A stretch of 8,173 nt of DNA from Gammaproteobacteria bacterium (GTDB taxonomy: Bacteria > Pseudomonadota > Gammaproteobacteria > S012-40): NCBI GenBank assembly GCA_029864945.1, contig JAOTSL010000140.1, positions 1 to 8,173 on the forward strand, given 5' to 3'. The position numbers and the translations under genes are program-made. Each line of letters begins with the position of its first letter. The first letter of the stretch is position 1. This document shows positions 1-6,919 of this stretch, in pieces. The notes below the pieces were generated by a model. The model worked only from the letters and a program-made list of their open reading frames with translations, ran no database searches and was not told the origin of the DNA.

Positions 1-304
1 CGAGCGCTTTGACTAAAACATTTCTTATATATTGATCAGTATCAAGACCAAGCGAAGTTGCAGTTTGTACGATTTCATAAAAATCTTTAACAACCGATGT
101 GACCTGTAATTTCGTCACACTTTTTAATCCAGCCATGGCTATACCAATCTTCTGAACCTCTTTCGGCTCCATAAGTTGCATAACATTCGCTGCTTCTTCT
201 TCGCCAAGTGTTAACAATAATATAGCGGCACGCTCCACTCCGGTAAGATCATCTTTGTTTTTATCCTGTATTACGCCAGCACCTGATTCATCGTTTTCTG
301 CCAC
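1..304 (-). CDS. fliG: Flagellar motor switch protein FliG, N-terminal part (cut by window edge)
   Basis: The reading frame encodes 101 codons before leaving the window. FliG is the rotor protein of the C-ring that sits on the cytoplasmic face of the FliF MS ring and couples torque to the stators. Visible here is the FliG N-terminal domain, with the typical stretch GVERAAILLLTLGEEEAA at residues 22-39, followed by the helical MEPKEVQKIG segment (45-54) and KLQVTSVVKDF (65-75). The start is a GTG at 302-304. It is chosen because AGGGAG (310-315) lies 5 bases upstream and overlaps the fliF stop, and no ATG is available nearby. The gap to fliF is 9 bases, so translation is probably coupled. The frame is the same as that of fliF, with only one TAG between them. 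The middle and C-terminal (stator-facing) domains are outside the window. Confidence 0.95.
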   Translation of the reverse strand, partial: MAENDESGAGVIQDKNKDDLTGVERAAILLLTLGEEEAANVMQLMEPKEVQKIGIAMAGLKSVTKLQVTSVVKDFYEIVQTATSLGLDTDQYIRNVLVKAL

Positions 305-309
305 AATAA

Positions 310-315
310 CTCCCT
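310..315 (-). promoter_or_regulatory. fliG ribosome binding site overlapping the fliF stop
   Basis: AGGGAG reads on the minus strand across the last two bases of the fliF TAG stop codon, 5 bases before the GTG start at 304. It decides the GTG start of fliG and suggests that terminating fliF ribosomes re-initiate on fliG. Confidence 0.7.
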
Positions 316-2062
316 ACAAACCTTCTTCATCAAGCATGACCCATGTCTTAATAACTTGAGCAACTATTCGCGGATCATTACCAGCCAGCTCCTGTAAGGT
401 AGCAAGCATATTTTCATATTCTTCATAACTGATACCCAGCTCTTCCCATTGCGTCTCACTAAGCCCGCCACTTTCCTCATTCTTCGCTTCAATTTCAGCG
501 GCCTCCTCCTCCACAATTTCTTCTTCAACAATTTCTTCTTTATGCGTCAACTCTCGAATAACCGGTCTCAAGGCCAGCACAATAAATAGGAGTATTAACA
601 ATACCCCAACTACTTGTTTAGCTATATCAATAAACCAGGGCTGCTCCCATATAGATCCTACTGGTGGTGGCGGAGCAACTTGTGAATCATGAAAAGCTGT
701 ATTGATAATATTAATGCGGTCGCCACGCGATACATCAAACCCAACTGCATCTTTAACCAAAGCTTCAATACGATCAATCTCTTCTGGTGCTAGTGGCGTT
801 CTGACTAGAGTGCCATCTGGCTCATAAAAGATACGATCATCCAGAACAACCGCTACAGTTAACCGCTTAAGAGTACCCGGTGCCTGCTTGGTGTGGCTAA
901 CAGTTTTATCCAGCTCATAGTTAAATGTTTCCTGCTTATGTTTTCGTGACGGCCCACTGGATCCATTGCCATTACGCCCAGGATTTTTTTCGGGTGCACT
1001 AGCCGGACCAGGAGGCTGATTCGTCAATGCCCCTGGAACCCCACCTGGCCCACCAGATGTACTTTCTTCATTTACAGTGTGCTCACTACGAAGGGCAGGT
1101 AAATCTGGATTAAATGATTCCTGTGTTTTTTCAACCGAGGTAAAGTCAACTTCGGTACCTACCTGAGCTCTTACTCCTTCAAACCCAACAATCGGAATTA
1201 GAATTCGCTCTATTCTCTCAATGTAATATTCTTCTAGCTTTTTAGTGTAATCAAATTGAGCCGTTGACAATGCCATATTGCCTGTCAGTTCTTTTTTACT
1301 CAGCAGTTTTCCATTTCGATCAACAACCGTGACCTTTCGTGGTGACAGATCAGGAATACTTGATGCAACAATATGCACTATTGCCATCACCTGGCTTTCA
1401 TCTAGTGCTCGTCCGGGTTTTAGATTAATCAACACCGAAGCACTAGGTTCTTTTCTATCTCTAACAAATACAGATTGCTTGGGAATCGCTAAATGAACTC
1501 GGGACGAATCGATGGAATCAAGTTCGGCAATAGAACGGGCCAGCTCACCTTCAATTGCATGGTGATAACGTGCTTGCTCCATAAACTGACTGGTACCAAA
1601 ACCGTTACTCTTTTCCAGCATTTCAAAACCAGTACCATCGTTTTTAGGCAACCCCTGAGATGCGAGCTTTAAACGCGTTTTATGCAAAACATCTGACGGC
1701 ACCAAAATCTCACCGGTATCTTTATCTAACGAGTAATCAACACCCTCCTGTTTTAATACTTCAACGATTTCACCCGCTGCTTCTACGGTCAATTTTCCAT
1801 ACAACAGTTTATAGTTCGGGTCAGAAGACCATGTGAAGATTATAAACATGACAGAAATAATGGCTGCAGTAGATATTAATAATTGCAATTGACGCGGGCG
1901 GGAGAGAGATCTAAATCTATGAATAATAATATTACTATCATCGTCCTCGATAGTATCGACATCCTGATTCTTATTAATGGGTACGGGCATTCCTGCAGGC
2001 AAATCCGTAGCGGATAAATTTTGTTCCGGTTGATTCTCAATATTTGCACTTGCAACAGCCAT
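314..2062 (-). CDS. fliF: Flagellar MS-ring protein FliF
   Basis: FliF is the inner-membrane protein that forms the MS ring, the assembly base of the flagellum and housing of the export gate. The 582-residue length is normal. Visible in order: a hydrophilic cytoplasmic N-terminus (1-58); transmembrane helix 1 at about 60-78 (LLISTAAIISVMFIIFTW); ring-building motifs of the YscJ/FliF type from about 80 to 260, including YHHAIEGELARSI (166-178) and SSRVHLAIPK (186-195); a second periplasmic module (270-455) broken by a Pro/Gly/Ser-rich insert at 335-372, as expected for the collar loop; and transmembrane helix 2 at about 483-499. The cytoplasmic tail ends in the FliG-binding segment NDPRIVAQVIKTWVMLDEEG (562-581). 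A very acidic linker (509-530) contains a duplicated IVEEE. The ATG at 2062 has AAGGTAGG about 10 bases upstream. The gene follows fliE after 104 bases and precedes fliG by 9. Confidence 0.97.
   Translation of the reverse strand: MAVASANIENQPEQNLSATDLPAGMPVPINKNQDVDTIEDDDSNIIIHRFRSLSRPRQLQLLISTAAIISVMFIIFTWSSDPNYKLLYGKLTVEAAGEIVEVLKQEGVDYSLDKDTGEILVPSDVLHKTRLKLASQGLPKNDGTGFEMLEKSNGFGTSQFMEQARYHHAIEGELARSIAELDSIDSSRVHLAIPKQSVFVRDRKEPSASVLINLKPGRALDESQVMAIVHIVASSIPDLSPRKVTVVDRNGKLLSKKELTGNMALSTAQFDYTKKLEEYYIERIERILIPIVGFEGVRAQVGTEVDFTSVEKTQESFNPDLPALRSEHTVNEESTSGGPGGVPGALTNQPPGPASAPEKNPGRNGNGSSGPSRKHKQETFNYELDKTVSHTKQAPGTLKRLTVAVVLDDRIFYEPDGTLVRTPLAPEEIDRIEALVKDAVGFDVSRGDRINIINTAFHDSQVAPPPPVGSIWEQPWFIDIAKQVVGVLLILLFIVLALRPVIRELTHKEEIVEEEIVEEEAAEIEAKNEESGGLSETQWEELGISYEEYENMLATLQELAGNDPRIVAQVIKTWVMLDEEGL
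513..540. repeat. 13-bp tandem direct repeat within fliF
   Basis: The plus-strand sequence ACAATTTCTTCTT occurs at 513-525 and again at 528-540, a period of 15 bases. It encodes a repeated five-residue acidic unit (IVEEE) in the linker between transmembrane helix 2 and the FliG-binding tail of FliF. The in-frame period fits slippage or duplication that preserves the reading frame. Confidence 0.7.
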
Positions 2063-2089
2063 TCTTCTAACCTACCTTCACATCGCTAT

Positions 2090-2131
2090 AAAACCTAAAA
2101 ACTAGTTGACTGCAGTTTCACAGGAGGTTTT
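2090..2131 (-). other. Possible imperfect stem-loop in the fliE-fliF gap
   Basis: On the minus strand, AAAACCT (2125-2131) can pair with AGGTTTT (2090-2096), a 7-bp outer stem, and AAACT (2114-2118) with AGTTT (2099-2103), a 5-bp inner stem; the two are separated by an internal loop. Just upstream (2132-2155) a separate 5-bp TGGAC/GTCCA hairpin is possible. The stems are A+T-rich and no run of T follows, so this is not a standard intrinsic terminator. It occupies a 104-base gap in an otherwise tightly packed gene set. A leader structure or mRNA processing site is possible; no function is shown. Confidence 0.3.
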
Positions 2132-2166
2132 CCTGGACTCAAACCATGTCCAAACAAATTTTTCAC

Positions 2167-2499
2167 TTACACAGGCATACTCATCACATCTTTATATGCT
2201 TGCATAAGTTGGTTTCTAACTTCCAGCATACCTTTAAAAGCAACACCTGCTTTTTGACTAGCCATCATCACCTGAGGCAAATCAACTTTCGGGTCTCCCA
2301 TTTCAAATGATTTTTTAAGTTTTCCTGATAATGTTTGCGCCTCATTGACACTATCGACAGCCGTTTTTAATAATTCTGAAAAACTTTGAGGAGACCCTTC
2401 CGATGGCGTAATATTGATTGATTTAGTAGGCTGTATTTGCGCCTGTGCTGCCATGCGCTGCATTTCTATCAACGCCTTATTCATATTAATATTATTCAT
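2167..2499 (-). CDS. fliE: Flagellar hook-basal body protein FliE
   Basis: FliE is the small protein that joins the MS ring to the proximal rod and is exported by the flagellar type III system. The 110-residue length is typical. Recognition rests on the conserved C-terminal half: FSELLKTAVDSVNEAQ (40-55), MGDPKVDLPQVMMASQKAGV (67-86) and the ending VRNQLMQAYKDVMSMPV (94-110), the usual FliE pattern. No signal peptide is expected or seen. The ATG at 2499 has GGAG 9 bases upstream; a second in-frame ATG, five codons later, cannot be excluded. It starts 17 bases after the fleR stop, so it is probably co-transcribed with fleSR. I found no GG-N10-GC sigma-54 motif in the 100 bases before it. Confidence 0.95.
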   Translation of the reverse strand: MNNINMNKALIEMQRMAAQAQIQPTKSINITPSEGSPQSFSELLKTAVDSVNEAQTLSGKLKKSFEMGDPKVDLPQVMMASQKAGVAFKGMLEVRNQLMQAYKDVMSMPV

Positions 2500-2516
2500 T
2501 TAGCTTTTCTCCACCC

Positions 2517-3917
2517 TCAATTGCCGTACGCTGCTGGAACTTCCATTCCTATGTCACGCATTCTTGCCAATTTGTATCTTAATGTTCGCTGACTGATTCC
2601 CAATTTTTCAGCCGCATTTTTCCTGCTTCCATTTGAAATAGTTAATGCATCGAGAATCAATTTGAATTCCTGATTTTTGAGATTATCACCCAGTAAATCT
2701 GAATCCATTACACCGCCCGAACTCTCAACGCCAGATCCTGCCATGGCCACCGCTCTTATTTCAGGTATTGCGGCAGTAACAGATGCCGAAACTTGATCTG
2801 ATTCGAACATAATATGCTCTTCACTAATTGTGCCGTCTGACTGTAATATCAGCGCACGCTGAGTAACATTATCTAACTCACGTACATTTCCCGGCCAGTT
2901 ATGTGATACTAATGCTTTCTTCGCACCTTCATCCAATACTGGAATCGACTTTCCAGTGCCGTCCATGTGTCTTCGCATTAAAAATTCGGTTAGTGGCAGC
3001 ACATCACCCTTCCTGTCTCTTAAAGCAGGAAGAGTTATTGGAAAGACATTCAACCGATAATATAAATCCTCTCTAAAACGGCCGGCAGCAACTTCTTCTT
3101 TCATATTTCGATTAGTTGTAGCAACCACCCGTATATTTAGTGGTACAACTTTATTCCCACCAAGCCTCTCTACTTCTTTTTCCTGCAGAACCCGTAATAA
3201 TTTTGCCTGAAGTAACAAATCCATTTCAGATATTTCATCTAATAAGATGGTTCCTTCATTGGCTATTTCAAATTTTCCTGGAGCTGATTTATAGGCGCCA
3301 GTAAATGCGCCTTTCTCGTAACCAAATAACATCGCTTCAAGCATATTTTCTGGAATAGCAGCGCAGTTAATTGCCACAAATGGCCCCTGACTTCGACTAG
3401 AATTATTATGGATAACGTGAGCAAAAACTTCTTTTCCTGTTCCGCTTTCACCATTAATCAACACCGTTGCATCACTATCCGCCACTCTCTGAGACAATTT
3501 GAGCACTTCTTTTGTAACAGGGTCTTCCGCAATCATTTCCAAATTTTCATCTTCAGGAACAACATAATGACTTACCATGTTGACAAGCACTTCCGCTTCA
3601 AAAGGTTTGACAAGATAATCACTTGCACCACTTTGCATAGCTTCTACGGCTTTTTGAATGGTGCCGTAGGCTGTCATTAACACTACAGGTATTTCCGCAT
3701 GCTCCTGCCTAAGTCGTTTGAGCAACATATGCCCATCCATACCTTCCATTTGCACGTCACTCACAACCATGCTGACATGTTCGTTTGCCAACAAATTTAA
3801 TGCGTAGTTACCATTTTCGGCTTCAATCACGTGATAACCTGCCAGTTTTAATGTATCAGCTAACGCTTCTCTTAGGTCATGGTCATCTTCGACAATCATT
3901 ATGCTAGATTGGGTCAT
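2517..3917 (-). CDS. fleR: Sigma-54-dependent flagellar response regulator FleR (FlrC)
   Basis: FleR is the NtrC-type transcription activator phosphorylated by FleS; with RpoN it switches on middle-stage flagellar genes. Its 466 residues show three domains. The receiver (about 4-118) has the acidic pair D11-D12, phospho-acceptor D54 (in VVSDVQM), T82 and K104 (in YLVKPF), so it looks fully functional. The AAA+ domain (about 132-360) has Walker A GESGTGKE at 156-163, GAFTGA at 203-208 for sigma-54 contact, Walker B TILLDE at 223-228, the arginine-finger region FREDLYYRLN at 281-290 and WPGNVREL at 341-348. The C-terminal Fis-type helix-turn-helix covers about 429-453 (SRKNAAEKLGISQRTLRYKL). 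FGYEKGAFTGA, with Tyr rather than the common His, is shared with FlrC as I recall that family. The ATG at 3917 has AAGGA about 8 bases upstream. It lies 82 bases after fleS and 17 before fliE. Confidence 0.95.
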   Translation of the reverse strand: MTQSSIMIVEDDHDLREALADTLKLAGYHVIEAENGNYALNLLANEHVSMVVSDVQMEGMDGHMLLKRLRQEHAEIPVVLMTAYGTIQKAVEAMQSGASDYLVKPFEAEVLVNMVSHYVVPEDENLEMIAEDPVTKEVLKLSQRVADSDATVLINGESGTGKEVFAHVIHNNSSRSQGPFVAINCAAIPENMLEAMLFGYEKGAFTGAYKSAPGKFEIANEGTILLDEISEMDLLLQAKLLRVLQEKEVERLGGNKVVPLNIRVVATTNRNMKEEVAAGRFREDLYYRLNVFPITLPALRDRKGDVLPLTEFLMRRHMDGTGKSIPVLDEGAKKALVSHNWPGNVRELDNVTQRALILQSDGTISEEHIMFESDQVSASVTAAIPEIRAVAMAGSGVESSGGVMDSDLLGDNLKNQEFKLILDALTISNGSRKNAAEKLGISQRTLRYKLARMRDIGMEVPAAYGN

Positions 3918-3999
3918 CAGTTTTTCCTTCCCTCATTCTTTGTAACTTTTAGTAACCACTCATGAATACATAGGGTAATTACAAGAAATTTAAACATAA

Positions 4000-5208
4000 T
4001 CACTTTGGACTTATACCATTGAGATCTGCGCTCTTAATCATAGGCAGACGCGTAATAAAAGTTGTTCCGTCGCTACCAGTAGATTCAACCCAAATACTGC
4101 CACCATGATTTTCTACCACTGCTTTTGCAACGGACAATCCCAGGCCTGTACCTTGTGCTCGAGTTGTAAAAAAAGGTTCAAAAATTTTATCAAGACTATT
4201 TTCTGGAATACCGGGACCATTATCTGTTAGTTGAATATCAACAGAAGGTATACCGTGATGCTGCTGTACAGGCTCAATAGAGAGTGAGAAAATACCACCT
4301 TCTCCAGTCACTTGAATCGCGTTAGATATTAAATTTTGCAATACACCTAATAGCGCATCTCGATTTGCACAAATCGCAATGTTTTCAGGCATGTCTTCAA
4401 CATACAAAACACAGCCGGATGATTCCAAATGAGTTTCCATTGCGATTTGCAATTCATCAATTAGATCGCTAAGCGCAACAATATCCTGCCCAATTTCACC
4501 CACTCGACTAAATGACAGCATATCTTCTACAACATTTTCCATGTGCTGCAATCGAGCCAAAGCTTTTGATATAAAACGGGTTCGGTCAGCTTCAGCCAAA
4601 TTACCTTTATTAAGATTAGAAACATAGAGTAAAGCTGAAGCCAGAGGTGTGCGAACTTGATGCGCGACTTTTGCGCTCATCTCACCCATGGCAGATAACC
4701 GCTGGTGTCGTTCGAGGGATTGCTGCAAAAAACGTGTTTCTGTTACATCCATTAATAGAATAATTTGCCCGGGCTCATTCCCCAGAGGACAGGTAGACAT
4801 ACTCACCGTACGTCCGTCTTTTAGTCGTGACTCCTGTCCGGCATGAATACTGGGCTCTATTGTGCGCTCAATAATATGTCGCCACAATTCTCCTACTAAT
4901 TTCCCACCGAATGCCCCGCCCAGCAAGTCAATGGCAGCCGGATTAACTTCCTGTACACAACCACGATTATCAATCACCAAAACGCCGGCAGGCAAAGAAG
5001 AAAGTAAATGAGATAGTCGACTATCATTAGGCTGATGCTTCGCTCGTTCACTAGATAGCTCACGAGTCAGCTGCTCAATTTTAGCGCTAAGTTCTTGATG
5101 GGTAGACGTCAGCTGACCAGCTGACGCATTAAACTCATTGAATGCGATCTCCAGCGACTCTTTATCGCTAGATTTATTAACTTCAATGTTTGTTTTGAGT
5201 TTTTGCAC
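4000..5208 (-). CDS. fleS: Flagellar sensor histidine kinase FleS (FlrB), GTG start
   Basis: FleS is the cytoplasmic kinase that phosphorylates FleR. Starting at the GTG at 5208 gives 402 residues: a predicted coiled coil (about 17-58), a PAS domain (about 65-160, with SSLPAGVLVIDNRG and VNPAAIDLLGG), an HisKA dimerisation helix with phospho-acceptor H183 (in AKVAHQVRTPLAS), and an HATPase domain with the N-box N292/N296 (NLISNAIQ), the G1 box DNGPGIP from D329, FEPFFTT, and the G2 box GTGLGLS from G353. No transmembrane segment is visible, as usual for FleS/FlrB. The frame stays open up to a TTG at 5250, but that codon lies inside the sigma-54 promoter, upstream of the predicted transcript start. 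GGTGA lies 7 bases before the GTG. The gene follows fleQ and precedes fleR; the kinase and regulator pair is complete. Confidence 0.93.
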   Translation of the reverse strand: MQKLKTNIEVNKSSDKESLEIAFNEFNASAGQLTSTHQELSAKIEQLTRELSSERAKHQPNDSRLSHLLSSLPAGVLVIDNRGCVQEVNPAAIDLLGGAFGGKLVGELWRHIIERTIEPSIHAGQESRLKDGRTVSMSTCPLGNEPGQIILLMDVTETRFLQQSLERHQRLSAMGEMSAKVAHQVRTPLASALLYVSNLNKGNLAEADRTRFISKALARLQHMENVVEDMLSFSRVGEIGQDIVALSDLIDELQIAMETHLESSGCVLYVEDMPENIAICANRDALLGVLQNLISNAIQVTGEGGIFSLSIEPVQQHHGIPSVDIQLTDNGPGIPENSLDKIFEPFFTTRAQGTGLGLSVAKAVVENHGGSIWVESTGSDGTTFITRLPMIKSADLNGISPK

Positions 5209-5216
5209 TTTACTCT

Positions 5217-5244
5217 CACCACCTAGATACCCATCTAAGTGGTG
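5217..5244 (-). promoter_or_regulatory. 12-bp hairpin over the fleS transcription start and ribosome site
   Basis: On the minus strand CACCACTTAGAT (5233-5244) is followed by the loop GGGT and then ATCTAGGTGGTG (5217-5228). All 12 positions pair, one of them a G-U wobble. The 3' arm contains most of the fleS Shine-Dalgarno (AGGTGGTGA, 5216-5224). The predicted sigma-54 transcript starts near 5235 and would lack most of the 5' arm. There is no T-run after the hairpin, so it is not an intrinsic terminator. As DNA, the same dyad could be a protein-binding site just downstream of the -12 element. Confidence 0.6.
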
Positions 5245-5245
5245 G

Positions 5246-5261
5246 AGCAATAATTATGCCG
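5246..5261 (-). promoter_or_regulatory. Sigma-54 promoter of fleSR
   Basis: The minus strand reads CGGCATAATTATTGCT, compared with the consensus TGGCACG-N4-TTGCW. The invariant GG and GC are spaced by 10 bases, and GGCA and TTGCT match exactly. With the GC as -13/-12 the transcript should begin near 5235, 27 bases before the fleS GTG. RpoN-dependent fleSR transcription activated by FleQ is established for Pseudomonas, so FleQ is the likely activator; no FleQ box was identified with confidence. Confidence 0.82.
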
Positions 5262-5310
5262 AACAATGTCTAATTAAATCAAGGAGATGGAGAGACTAAT
5301 TTGGAGCCTG

Positions 5311-6789
5311 TCAAAGAACTGACGATTCAGACTGACGCTGAAGTCCATATTTTCTCAATTTTTCTACTAATGTAGTCCGACGCATTTTCAATCTTTTAGC
5401 AGCATGGGCAACCACACCACCAGCATCATCCAATGCCTGCTTGATTAGATTAAATTCAAGGTTACTCAAGTGCTCTTTCAGGTCAATCCCTTCACTTGGT
5501 AATCTAGGGCTCTCTGCTGCCTGATCGTCAAACAACATATTACTAACTGCATAGTCTTCAGCAACAAATGCCTTTTCTTCAGCAACTTCGTCCGCCATAA
5601 CCACTTTACCTTTAGGACGAAATTTTTCTGGCAAATCAGCAAAATCAACCACGCCATAAGGATACATGATGATAAGCCGCTCAATAAGATTTGCTAACTC
5701 ACGGACATTTCCAGGCCAGCGGTACTGACACAATGCCATTACTGCTGCTGGCGTTAGACGTACTGAACCACGCTTTTCCGCCTCCATTCTTGCGATTAAC
5801 TCATTGATTAACAATGGAATATCATCAAGCCTCTCATACAAAGGCGGCATTTCGATAGGAAATACGTTTAATCGATAAAACAAATCCTCACGAAATCGAC
5901 CTTCTTTTATTAATTGCTCAAGATTTCGATGCGTCGCAGCAACAATCCGCACATCTGCTTTCATGCTTTTATTACTGCCGACTCGCTCGTATGTGCGCTC
6001 TTGTAAAACCCGTAACATTTTCACCTGCATATGCAAGCTCATGTCACCTATTTCATCAAGAAAAAGTGTACCGCCTTCAGCTAATTCAAACCGCCCCTGA
6101 CGAGCACTAATAGCCCCGGTAAACGCGCCTTTTTCGTGGCCGAATAATTCACTTTCTAGTAAATCAGCAGGGATAGCACCGCAGTTAACCGGTACAAATG
6201 GCTTGTTTCGACGATTAGAGTTGTAATGCAGGTTTCTGGCAACCACTTCTTTACCCGTTCCGGACTCACCAAGGATTAGAACAGTTGCCTCAGAATCAGC
6301 AACCTGCCCCATCATTTCACGTACATTACGTACGCTGCGGCTATTTCCTACCAGGCTGCGGAACAATTCTGCCGACCGGGTTTCGCCTGTTTTTTCTTTG
6401 CTTGCGCTAAACACGGTTGCCTGATGCAATACTTCAGTCAGTTGAGCATATTTAAGAGGTAATTCAAGCTTCATAAACGAGTTTGATTGAACAGAAGCTT
6501 CTATTTCGGATTGGTTTTTTGGGATTTTATTGTTTTTATCAACAAGGCGGATAATAGGTAATGCGGTGTCAACTTCCCTAACCCCATTAAATACTTTTAA
6601 AAGCGTTTCATCCGATCCACAGTCACCAAGTATTATCGCACTTATAGTATTAGACTGGGTTAATGTCTCTTTCCAATGCCTGCAGTCGGTGATTCGACCT
6701 TCCTGCTCGACAAACTCAAGAACACTTTTATAAATCTGACGCTTCTGACTATCTTCTTCAATAACTAGAACCGTTGATGGGTTAGACAT
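5311..6789 (-). CDS. fleQ: Flagellar master regulator FleQ (FlrA), sigma-54 activator
   Basis: FleQ heads the flagellar cascade and in Pseudomonas also controls biofilm genes in response to c-di-GMP. The 492 residues match the family length. Domains: a degenerate receiver (about 5-125) with E11-E12-D13 and D56 but ELP where K-P-F is expected; a AAA+ core (about 145-375) with Walker A GESGTGKE (174-181), GAFTGA (221-226), Walker B TLFLDE (241-246), FREDLFYRLN (299-308) and WPGNVREL (358-365); and a Fis-type helix-turn-helix (about 456-482, ending RRTTLVEKLRKYG). Residues reported to bind c-di-GMP in P. aeruginosa FleQ are present at the same numbers as I recall them: LFRS 142-145, R185, N186 and E330. 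The ATG at 6789 has GAGGGAG (6794-6800) just upstream. A sigma-70-like promoter lies about 160 bases upstream, and the gene is divergent from the TPR gene. Confidence 0.96.
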   Translation of the reverse strand: MSNPSTVLVIEEDSQKRQIYKSVLEFVEQEGRITDCRHWKETLTQSNTISAIILGDCGSDETLLKVFNGVREVDTALPIIRLVDKNNKIPKNQSEIEASVQSNSFMKLELPLKYAQLTEVLHQATVFSASKEKTGETRSAELFRSLVGNSRSVRNVREMMGQVADSEATVLILGESGTGKEVVARNLHYNSNRRNKPFVPVNCGAIPADLLESELFGHEKGAFTGAISARQGRFELAEGGTLFLDEIGDMSLHMQVKMLRVLQERTYERVGSNKSMKADVRIVAATHRNLEQLIKEGRFREDLFYRLNVFPIEMPPLYERLDDIPLLINELIARMEAEKRGSVRLTPAAVMALCQYRWPGNVRELANLIERLIIMYPYGVVDFADLPEKFRPKGKVVMADEVAEEKAFVAEDYAVSNMLFDDQAAESPRLPSEGIDLKEHLSNLEFNLIKQALDDAGGVVAHAAKRLKMRRTTLVEKLRKYGLQRQSESSVL

Positions 6790-6843
6790 AATACTCCCTC
6801 ACTAAAAATATTTACGCGCACATTCATTAAACTCTCAACAACA

Positions 6844-6856
6844 TATCAATAGGTTA
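6844..6856 (+). promoter_or_regulatory. Candidate IHF binding site
   Basis: TATCAATAGGTTA matches the IHF core consensus WATCAA-N4-TTR at every specified position. It lies in the fleQ leader, between the predicted fleQ promoter and its start codon. IHF bending commonly assists sigma-54 activators, but this site is not positioned between an obvious enhancer and either sigma-54 promoter. A match this short can be chance. Confidence 0.3.
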
Positions 6857-6869
6857 ACGTTTTTACGTT
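6856..6869. repeat. Small inverted repeat in the fleQ leader
   Basis: AACGT-TTTT-ACGTT is a perfect 5-bp dyad with a 4-base spacer, touching the candidate IHF site. It could be a small operator or an RNA hairpin in the fleQ leader. The stem is too weak to act as a terminator. Confidence 0.35.
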
Positions 6870-6919
6870 CGTCCATCTATTGGTACCACGGCAATTCAGT
6901 CTTATTTGAGCTGATTCTA

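Noticed and set aside
1278..1496. Plus-strand open frame opposite fliF
   Set aside because: Antisense to a well-conserved part of FliF; its Ser/Phe-rich sequence is typical of a shadow frame.
3263..3680. Overlapping small frames on both strands within fleR
   Set aside because: They overlap the conserved AAA+ and receiver coding sequence of fleR and show no domain or ribosome site of their own.
3918..3999. Separate promoter for fleR in the 82-base fleS-fleR gap
   Set aside because: The gap has an A/T-rich stretch and a GTTAC-TAAAA-GTTAC direct repeat, but no GG-N10-GC motif and no convincing -35/-10 pair. The genes are best read as one operon.
5217..5244. Intrinsic terminator of fleQ
   Set aside because: The stem is strong, but no run of T follows it on the minus strand, and the bases after it are the fleS ribosome site and start.
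5478..5684. Alternative minus-strand frame within fleQ
   Set aside because: Shifted frame of the fleQ linker and C-terminal region with no family resemblance.
6530..6733. Plus-strand open frame opposite the fleQ receiver domain
   Set aside because: Antisense to the conserved FleQ N-terminus; no supporting signals.
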